From positions 1 through 60,570 of the forward strand of contig NZ_VDDD01000005.1 in assembly GCF_006151785.1 (NCBI RefSeq): a DNA stretch of 60,570 nucleotides, given 5' to 3'. The position numbers were made by a program, and so were the translations under genes. Positions 55,172 to 60,570 of this stretch are shown piece by piece. Numbering within the stretch: the first letter of the stretch is position 1; each line of letters starts with the position of its first letter. The notes under the pieces are model-generated. The model worked only from the letters and a program-made list of their open reading frames with translations. It searched no databases and had not been told where the DNA came from. The stretch is from Paracoccus marcusii (GTDB lineage: Bacteria > Pseudomonadota > Alphaproteobacteria > Rhodobacterales > Rhodobacteraceae).

Positions 55172-55249
55172 CGGGCCGTGGCGCAGCCTGGTTAGCGCGT
55201 CCGTCTGGGGGGCGGAAGGCCGAGAGTTCGAATCTCTCCGGCCCGACCA
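55172..55249 (+). tRNA. tRNA-Pro(GGG), CCA encoded
   Basis: Acceptor strands CGGGCCG and CGGCCCG pair perfectly. The D-arm contains CAGCCTGGTTAGCG, the anticodon loop CTGGGGG carries GGG, and the T-arm is GAGAG-TTCGAAT-CTCTC. The discriminator A is followed by encoded CCA. It has its own promoter and terminator. Confidence 0.96.
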
Positions 55250-55255
55250 TTCCGA

Positions 55256-55287
55256 AAACGCCCATCCTTTTCCAAGGGTGGGCGTTT
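55256..55287 (+). terminator. Rho-independent terminator after tRNA-Pro
   Basis: AACGCCCATCCTT and AAGGGTGGGCGTT form a 13-bp stem (one T-G pair) around TTCC, ending in TTT. Confidence 0.85.
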
Positions 55288-55321
55288 CCCTTATCCCCCA
55301 CCCGCATCAGGGGCTTGCGAC

Positions 55322-56392
55322 ATGAATGGCGTTCTGCCCGACAGCGATATCCGCGATCTGATCGACCAAGGCGTCATCCGCGCCGACGCCCCCGTCACGT
55401 CCGAACAGATCCAGCCCGCCAGCCTTGACCTGCGGCTCGGCCGCACCGCCTATCGCCTGCGTGCCAGCTTTCTGGCCGGGCGCAGGCGGCGCATCGCAGA
55501 GCGGTTGGCCGATTTCCAGATGCACCAGATGGACCTGTCCGACGGCGCCGTGCTGGAACGCGGCTGCGTCTACCTGATCCCGCTGCAGGAGCGGATCGCC
55601 ATGCCCGCGGGCATGTCGGCGGTCGCCAACGCCAAGTCATCGACCGGGCGGCTAGACCTGCTGACGCGGTTGGTGACCGATGACGGCACCGAATTCGACC
55701 GCCTGCCCGAGGGTTACGACGGACCGCTTTACGCCGAGATCTGCCCGCGCAGCTTTTCGGTGCTGGTGCGGCCTGGCATGCGCCTGAACCAGCTGCGCCT
55801 GCGCCGGGGTCAGGCCGTCCTGTCGGACGCCGATCTGACCGCGCTGCATGCGGATCAGCCGCTAGTGGGCGGTGCGCCGGTGCTGATCGATCACGGTCTG
55901 GGCTTCTCAGTCGATCTGCGTCCTGCGCAGGGCGATCTGGTCGGCTATCGCGCCCGGCCGCATAGCGGGGTGATCGATCTGGACCGCATCGGCGCCTATC
56001 CCGTGGCAGAGTTCTGGGACGAGCTGCGCACGACCGAGGGCCGCCTGATCCTGGACCCCGGCGCCTTCTATATCCTGGTCAGCCGCGAATCGGTGGCGAT
56101 CCCCGCCGAGTACGCGGCCGAGATGGCGCCCTATCTGGCGATGGTGGGGGAATTCCGGGTCCATTACGCGGGCTTCTTCGATCCCGGCTTTGGTATCGGG
56201 GATGAGGGGCACGGGGCACGCGGCGTCCTCGAGGTACGCTGCCACGAGGCGCCCTTCGTGCTGGAACACGGCCAGACTGTCGGCCGCCTGGTCTATGAAC
56301 GCATGGGCGCCCGCCCGCAGCGCCTTTACGGCGAGGGGATCCGATCGAACTATCAGGGTCAGGGCCTGAAGCTGGCCAAGCAGTTTCGCTAA
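55322..56392 (+). CDS. dcd: 2'-deoxycytidine 5'-triphosphate deaminase, two-domain form
   Basis: The 356-residue protein is about twice the length of E. coli Dcd and contains two dUTPase-like repeats. The first has QIQPASLDLRLG, PAGMSAVANAKSSTGRLDLL and ICPRSFSVLVRPGMRLNQLR. The second has DPGAFYILVSRESVAIPAEYAAEM and FRVHYAGFFDPGFGIGDEGHGARGVLEVRCH. This is the alphaproteobacterial DCD family (PF06559 type), which makes dUTP for thymidylate synthesis. Its stop overlaps the convergent methyltransferase stop by 4 bases. Confidence 0.92.
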   Translation: MNGVLPDSDIRDLIDQGVIRADAPVTSEQIQPASLDLRLGRTAYRLRASFLAGRRRRIAERLADFQMHQMDLSDGAVLERGCVYLIPLQERIAMPAGMSAVANAKSSTGRLDLLTRLVTDDGTEFDRLPEGYDGPLYAEICPRSFSVLVRPGMRLNQLRLRRGQAVLSDADLTALHADQPLVGGAPVLIDHGLGFSVDLRPAQGDLVGYRARPHSGVIDLDRIGAYPVAEFWDELRTTEGRLILDPGAFYILVSRESVAIPAEYAAEMAPYLAMVGEFRVHYAGFFDPGFGIGDEGHGARGVLEVRCHEAPFVLEHGQTVGRLVYERMGARPQRLYGEGIRSNYQGQGLKLAKQFR

Positions 56393-57507
56393 AGCGGCCC
56401 GGTCTGCCACAGGCGGACCTTCAGCCCGCCATGGGCCACGATCGGACCCGGTGCCTTCCATGGCAGGGCGGTGGCCTTGGCCAGTCCGGCCTCGGACGTG
56501 ACGATGCCGATGCGCCACCCCTGAAACCGGTCGCGGAACACCGTGCCCATCTGGCCGTGCAGGCCGAACAGCGGACCCTTGTTGCCGATCCGGGTGCCAT
56601 AGGGCGGGTTCACGATCACGATGCCCGGCGGGCCGTCGGGGCGCTGCAGGTCGGTCACCTGCCCGGCCTGGAACCGCGTCACCGCGGACACGCCCGCACG
56701 GGCGGCATTCGCCTCGCTCATGCGGATCGCGCCGGGATCACGGTCGAAACCCAGGAACCGGAGGGACAGGTCGCGCGGCGCGGGCGCAGCGTTCATCGTG
56801 GCGAATGCAGCTGCGTCGTAATTCGCAAATCGCTGGAACGCGAAGCCGCGGCTGCGGCCGGGCAGCAGGCCCAGGGCGATCTCGGCAGCCTCCAGCACGA
56901 ATGTGCCTGATCCGCACATCGGGTCCAGCACCGGCTGGCTGCCGTCAAAGCCCATCTCGGCCAGGAACATCGCGGCCATGGTCTCGCGCATGGGGGCCTT
57001 GGCGACGGCCTCCTTATGGCCGCGCTTGTGCAGCGATTCGCCGGTCGTATCCAGGCTGAAGGTCACCAGGTCGTCCTCGATCCGCGCCTTGACGGTGATC
57101 GACGGGCCGCGATCCTCCGGCATGGCCAAGGGGGCGCCCAGTTGTTCGGTGATGGCGCGTTCGATGCGCTGAGTCGCAGCGCCGGCATGATAGATCCGGG
57201 AGGCGCGGCAGATGCTCTCGACCCGCACGGGCAGGTCGCGGGGCAGCAGGTCCGCCCAAGGGAACTTTCGGGCGCGCTTGTCCAGCTGGGCCAGGTGCAT
57301 GGCGCGGAATCCGCCGATGCGGGCCAGCACGCGCGTGGCCCCTCGCAGCATCAGGTTCGCGCGCCAGACATCGGTCCAGCCGCCCGTGATGGCGACGCCG
57401 CCGGGCTGGATCACGCCGGTCCAGCCAAGGGCCTTTGCCTCGGCCGCCAGCGGCGCCTCGAGGCCGGGGGTGGCCACCAGAAAGATCTTGAAAGAGGTGT
57501 TGTCCAT
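56389..57507 (-). CDS. THUMP-domain RNA methyltransferase (RlmL/Trm-G10 N2-guanine type)
   Basis: The 372-residue enzyme has an N-terminal THUMP RNA-binding domain (about residues 45-155) and a Rossmann methyltransferase domain. The latter has VLDPMCGSGTFVLEAAEIA (SAM site), FLGFDRDPGAIRMSEANAARAG and the catalytic NPPYG in IVIVNPPYGTRIG. It probably makes N2-methylguanosine in rRNA or tRNA. It is shorter than E. coli RlmL and lacks the RlmK half. Confidence 0.92.
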   Translation of the reverse strand: MDNTSFKIFLVATPGLEAPLAAEAKALGWTGVIQPGGVAITGGWTDVWRANLMLRGATRVLARIGGFRAMHLAQLDKRARKFPWADLLPRDLPVRVESICRASRIYHAGAATQRIERAITEQLGAPLAMPEDRGPSITVKARIEDDLVTFSLDTTGESLHKRGHKEAVAKAPMRETMAAMFLAEMGFDGSQPVLDPMCGSGTFVLEAAEIALGLLPGRSRGFAFQRFANYDAAAFATMNAAPAPRDLSLRFLGFDRDPGAIRMSEANAARAGVSAVTRFQAGQVTDLQRPDGPPGIVIVNPPYGTRIGNKGPLFGLHGQMGTVFRDRFQGWRIGIVTSEAGLAKATALPWKAPGPIVAHGGLKVRLWQTGPL

Positions 57508-57545
57508 CGCGCAGCCCTAGCGCGCGTCGCGGGCAAAGCCCAGCC

Positions 57546-57794
57546 TCAGCGACGCGTCAGCCGCGACAGGGTCCGCATCTTGCGCGCCAGGTCCTGCATC
57601 TGCGCATCGCTGCGGCGCTTGCCCAACCCCGACTTGCCCAACCCCGGCTTGCCGAACCCTGCCTTGCCGAAACCCGTCTTGCCGGACCCGGTCTTGCCAC
57701 GCGACAGGGTGCCCAGCCCCTTGTTGATGCCCCAGGTCATCGCACGGCGCGCGACAAGGCGGGTGAACATGCTGATCAGCTGGTTGGCGTTCAT
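57546..57794 (-). CDS. Hypothetical basic protein with Gly-Lys pentad repeats (82 aa)
   Basis: The protein begins MNANQLISMFTRLVARRAMT, has a central run of five-residue units of the form G-[SFL]-G-K-[TAPS] (about residues 35-60), and ends with a basic helix QDLARKMRTLSRLTRR. The unit is tandemly repeated in the DNA. It starts 3 bases after the scpB stop on the same strand, so it is likely the last gene of the nagZ–scpAB operon. No family is recognised. A nucleic-acid-binding role is only a guess from its charge. Confidence 0.65.
   Translation of the reverse strand: MNANQLISMFTRLVARRAMTWGINKGLGTLSRGKTGSGKTGFGKAGFGKPGLGKSGLGKRRSDAQMQDLARKMRTLSRLTRR
57618..57692 (-). repeat. Five tandem 15-bp repeats encoding Gly-x-Gly-Lys-x units
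   Basis: Units beginning CTTGCC(C/G) recur every 15 bases at 57618, 57633, 57648, 57663 and 57678, with up to about five substitutions between units. The 15-base period keeps the frame, so copy number can vary without frameshift. Confidence 0.85.
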
Positions 57795-57797
57795 CGC

Positions 57798-58436
57798 TTA
57801 CTCGTCCTCGAACAACTCTTCGGGGTCGATATCGGGGTCCGCATCCCCGCCGACAAGGGGCAGGCCCAGACCATCGGCGGGCGGGCGCGATTCCAGCAAC
57901 CCCGCCGCGCGCAGTTCCGCAAGCCCGGGCAGATCGCGCGCAGATTCCAGGCCGAAATGGTCCAGGAACGCCTCGGTCACGATATAGGTCGCGGGACGGC
58001 CGGGCGTCATGCGGCGGCGGCCGACACGCACCCATTCCATTTCGATCAGCTGGTCCAGCGTGCCGCGGCTGAGGGCAACGCCGCGCACCTCCTCGATCTC
58101 GGTCCGGGTGACCGGCTGATGATAGGCGATGATCGCCAAGGTCTCGATGGCGGCGCGCGACAGGCGGCGGGTGTCCACCGTCTCGGTCTGCATCAGGTAC
58201 GACAGGTCGGGCGCGGTCCGAAAGGCATAGGCGTCGCCGATGCGTTCCAAGACCACGCCGCGCCCCTGATAGGTGGCGTGCAGCCGGGCCACCGCCGCGG
58301 CCGGGTCGCAGCCCTGCGGCATCCGCGCGGCCACATCGCGCAGGCTCATAGGCTGCACGGCGGCAAACAGGATCGCCTCGACCATGCGGGCCTGTTCGTC
58401 CAGCGCCGGAGAGGTGGGGTCAGTTGTGGTCGTCAT
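57798..58436 (-). CDS. scpB: Segregation and condensation protein B
   Basis: The 212-residue protein has two winged-helix domains characteristic of ScpB: EAILFAAVQPMSLRDVAARMP, then LSRAAIETLAIIAYHQPVTRTEIEEVRGVALSRGTLDQLIEMEWV and GRPATYIVTEAFLDHFGLESARDLP. It bridges ScpA and SMC in chromosome condensation. The ATG at 58436 lies within the end of scpA (17-base overlap). Confidence 0.95.
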   Translation of the reverse strand: MTTTTDPTSPALDEQARMVEAILFAAVQPMSLRDVAARMPQGCDPAAAVARLHATYQGRGVVLERIGDAYAFRTAPDLSYLMQTETVDTRRLSRAAIETLAIIAYHQPVTRTEIEEVRGVALSRGTLDQLIEMEWVRVGRRRMTPGRPATYIVTEAFLDHFGLESARDLPGLAELRAAGLLESRPPADGLGLPLVGGDADPDIDPEELFEDE

Positions 58437-59226
58437 GGGACTTTTGCCGGTAATGGATGGGCGCGAAGGTCTGCGCCTGCCGTATCTCCAGCCGGCCCTG
58501 GCGCGCAAGCTCCAGCGAGGCGGCAAAGGTCGCGGCGGTGGCGCTGCGCCGTCGCTTTGGATCGTCCGACCAGCCGTCGGGTAGGAACACCGACAGGTCG
58601 GTCCACTGGCCGGTGAACCCGATCATCCGCCGCAACCGGTCCAGGGCCTGTTCCATGGTGAAGATGTCATGCCGGTCGAACGCATAGGGGCGGAACTCGT
58701 CACGCGTCTTGAGCCGGGCATAGGCGCGCATCAGGTCGATCAGCCCCGCCTGCCATTGGGTGCGGCGGGTGCGCGCGACGGTTTCGGGGGCGCCGCGGGC
58801 AAAACGCGACAGGCCAAGCCGGTCGCGGCCCATCAGCTGCGCCGCCGCCTGCCGCATCGCGGCCAGACGCTCCAGCTGGAAGGCCAGATGGGCGGCCATG
58901 TCCTGGGCCGAGGGACCTTCGGCCTCGGGGTCGGGGGGCAGCAGCAGGCGGGATTTCAGGAAGGCCAGCCAGGCGGCCATGACCAGATAGTCGGCCGCAA
59001 GTTCGATCCGCAGGGCGCGGGCCTTCTCAACGAAGGCCAGGTACTGTTCGGCCAGGTCCAGCACTCGAATCTTGAGCAGATCCACCTTTTGCGTGCGCGC
59101 CAGCGTCAGCAGCAGGTCCAGCGGTCCCTCATAGCCGTCGACATCGACGATCAGCGCCTCGTCCGCGCGCCGCTGCGCGACATCGGCATCGGCGACGGGC
59201 TGAAGATAGGGAACCTGTCTGGCCAC
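58420..59226 (-). CDS. scpA: Segregation and condensation protein A
   Basis: The 268-residue kleisin of the SMC complex has DGYEGPLDLLLTLARTQKVDLLKIRVLDLAEQY and ELAADYLVMAAWLAFLKSRLLLP near the N-terminus. A C-terminal winged helix with TFAASLELARQGRLEIRQAQTFAPI follows. The GTG at 59226 is chosen because GGAGG lies 4 bases upstream; an in-frame TTG at 59250 is less likely. It overlaps scpB. Confidence 0.95.
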   Translation of the reverse strand: MARQVPYLQPVADADVAQRRADEALIVDVDGYEGPLDLLLTLARTQKVDLLKIRVLDLAEQYLAFVEKARALRIELAADYLVMAAWLAFLKSRLLLPPDPEAEGPSAQDMAAHLAFQLERLAAMRQAAAQLMGRDRLGLSRFARGAPETVARTRRTQWQAGLIDLMRAYARLKTRDEFRPYAFDRHDIFTMEQALDRLRRMIGFTGQWTDLSVFLPDGWSDDPKRRRSATAATFAASLELARQGRLEIRQAQTFAPIHYRQKSHDDHN

Positions 59227-59275
59227 AAAGCCTCCTTGGCACGGGCGCAAAGGGTCATGCCCCCGCGCCTGCCTG

Positions 59276-60253
59276 TCAAGCGCTCAGCACCCGCCACTGA
59301 TCGGTCAGGGCGGCGATGTCGGCCTGTGCCGGAGTCTGTCTGCGGGTCAGGGCGGCGTCGGCGCGGCGCATGGCGTCCCGCGTCATCGGACCGGCGGCCT
59401 CGACCACAGGCGCCATCTGGTCGATCGTGCCGTTGCAATGCAGCACCAGATCGCAGCCCGCCGCGATGGATGCGGCCGCGCGTTCGGCCTGCGTCCCCGA
59501 CAACGCGTTCATCGTGATGTCGTCGGTCATCAGCAGGCCGTCGAACCCGATCCGGTCGCGGATCAGCCCGATCATCCGGCGCGAAGCCGTGGCCGGCCCG
59601 TCATCCAGCGCCGGAAAGCGGATATGCGCGGTCATGCCCATCGGCAGATCGTTCAGCGCCCGGAACGGCGCGAAATCGACCGCGTCCAGTTCGGCCTCGG
59701 TCGCGTCGACCACGGGCAGGCCGTGATGGCTGTCGACCTGCGCGCGGCCATGGCCGGGCATGTGCTTGACCACCGGCAGAACGCCCGCGGCCAGCAACCC
59801 GTCCGCCGCCGCGCGGCCCAGTTCGGCCACGCGGTCAGGGTCGGTGCCCAAGCAGCGGTTGCGCAGGAAGGGATGTGTCCCGTCCTGCGCCACGTCCAGC
59901 GTGGGGGCGCAGTTCGAATCAATGCCCACGGCCCGCAGCTCCTGCCCGATCAGGTGATAGTACAGCCACATCGCCTGCGGTCCCGCCCTCGCCTGGTCCA
60001 GCGGCGCCGGCCAGTCGGTCCAATGGGGCGCGCGCATGCGCTGCACACGCCCGCCCTCCTGGTCGATGGTGATCACGCAGTCGCGGCCCACGGCCTCGCG
60101 CAGCTGCGCGGTCAGGCGGCGCAGCTGATCGGGCGCGTCGACATTGCGTCCGAACAGGATGAAGCCCCAGGGGTCGGCCTCGCGAAAGAACGCGGCCTCG
60201 TCCGGCGTCAGGGACAGGCCACCGACGCCGCCCAGAATGGTTGCGTTCTGCAC
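59276..60253 (-). CDS. nagZ: Beta-N-acetylhexosaminidase NagZ
   Basis: The 325-residue glycoside hydrolase family 3 enzyme removes GlcNAc from recycled muropeptides. It shows ITIDQEGGRVQRM, KHMPGHGRAQVDSHHGLPVVD (the catalytic histidine loop) and GLLMTDDITMNAL with the nucleophile aspartate. The start is a GTG at 60253, 4 bases after the SPOR gene stop; a longer in-frame extension would overlap that gene and is rejected. SPOR–nagZ–scpA–scpB is a conserved order in Rhodobacteraceae. Confidence 0.94.
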   Translation of the reverse strand: MQNATILGGVGGLSLTPDEAAFFREADPWGFILFGRNVDAPDQLRRLTAQLREAVGRDCVITIDQEGGRVQRMRAPHWTDWPAPLDQARAGPQAMWLYYHLIGQELRAVGIDSNCAPTLDVAQDGTHPFLRNRCLGTDPDRVAELGRAAADGLLAAGVLPVVKHMPGHGRAQVDSHHGLPVVDATEAELDAVDFAPFRALNDLPMGMTAHIRFPALDDGPATASRRMIGLIRDRIGFDGLLMTDDITMNALSGTQAERAAASIAAGCDLVLHCNGTIDQMAPVVEAAGPMTRDAMRRADAALTRRQTPAQADIAALTDQWRVLSA

Positions 60254-60257
60254 GGCC

Positions 60258-60570
60258 TCAGCCGCCAAGCGCCAGGCAGTCGGTCCCCGAGGATTGCAGC
60301 GCGGAACAGAACTGCCGCGCCTCGGACAGCGAATCAAAGCCCGCGACCCGCAGCCGCCAGAAGGTGCGGCCGTTCGACTGATGTTCCTGGATAACCGGCG
60401 ACTTGCCCGAGAACAGGCCGCCATTGCGTCCCGCCAGCCGCTGCCACTCGCCATTGGCGATGGAGTCGCTGTCGAACGCGCCGACCTGCACGACGGGACC
60501 GCTGGCGCTGCGCGCTGCGGCGGGTGCCGGGGCCGGCGTGGGTGCTGCCGCGGGACGGTCGGGGGCCGGC
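60258..60570 (-). CDS. SPOR-domain protein, C-terminal part (cut by window edge)
   Basis: The visible 103 codons open with a Pro/Ala-rich linker (RPAAAPTPAPAPAAARSASG). A complete SPOR domain follows: VVQVGAFDSDSIANGEWQRL, FWRLRVAGFDSLSEARQFCSAL and the final DCLALGG. SPOR domains bind denuded septal peptidoglycan. The frame stays open to base 60570, so the N-terminus lies outside the window; an internal GTG near 60491 is not the true start. Confidence 0.9.
   Translation of the reverse strand, partial: PAPDRPAAAPTPAPAPAAARSASGPVVQVGAFDSDSIANGEWQRLAGRNGGLFSGKSPVIQEHQSNGRTFWRLRVAGFDSLSEARQFCSALQSSGTDCLALGG

Noticed and set aside
57618..57692. CRISPR-like regular repeats
   Set aside because: The 15-bp units are contiguous, without spacers, and keep a coding frame, so they are a protein tandem repeat.

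Overview
The window is high-GC, gene-dense alphaproteobacterial chromosome of the Rhodobacteraceae type, most like Paracoccus. The evidence is GcrA, a stand-alone HPr kinase domain beside rapZ/EIIA/HPr, the omega–RSH–DUF2062 order, the two-domain dCTP deaminase, phosphatidylcholine synthase, the mreBCD–mrdA–rodA cluster and the rpmF–plsX–fabH–ihfA–merR cluster. The genus is inferred from gene content; no search was run. Most of the window is core chromosome. No prophage, insertion sequence or CRISPR array was seen.

Layout. 1–4.5 kb: the start of a tuf gene, a TerB-like (DUF533) protein, a stress-type SDR and parC. 4.7–9.6 kb: an SH3 protein, a second SDR, a HIG1 membrane protein, cobalamin adenosyltransferase, etfBA and 3-hydroxybutyryl-CoA dehydrogenase. 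9.7–13.2 kb: choX–betC (choline and choline sulfate), then DUF2852 with a TetR regulator. 13.2–17.2 kb: HPr, EIIA, RapZ and HprK, divergent from pckA. 17.2–17.85 kb: a region without a convincing gene and visibly poorer in G+C. 17.9–21.6 kb: argF, a GNAT enzyme, argD and an ABC-2 permease. 21.7–28.2 kb: gcrA, a Zur-box-preceded zinT whose start codon appears lost, metG, a TonB receptor and arginase. 28.2–31.3 kb: a large catalase, an intron-containing tRNA-Leu gene and a NYN protein. 31.4–35.3 kb: folK, rpoZ, RSH and DUF2062. 35.3–43.7 kb (minus strand): ghrA, the rod-shape cluster, and leuA with a leucine-rich leader peptide. 43.9–50.6 kb: universal stress protein, AGCS symporter, FucP-type transporter, pcs, SseB, a serine hydrolase and bamE. 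50.7–55.3 kb: DUF177–rpmF–plsX–fabH, a DksA-like protein, ihfA–merR and tRNA-Pro(GGG). 55.3–60.6 kb: dCTP deaminase, an RNA methyltransferase, and an SPOR–nagZ–scpA–scpB–(Gly-Lys repeat protein) operon cut by the window edge.

The most striking element is a tRNA-Leu(UAA) gene split between U34 and A35 of the anticodon by a 226-nt group I intron. Its position and conserved core strings resemble the cyanobacterial and plastid tRNA-Leu(UAA) intron. Other points of interest are an apparent one-base deletion removing the zinT start codon, three EcfG-type (general stress) promoter matches, a leuA attenuator, a possible arginine-rich leader peptide before argD, and the absence of chvG/chvI between hprK and pckA.
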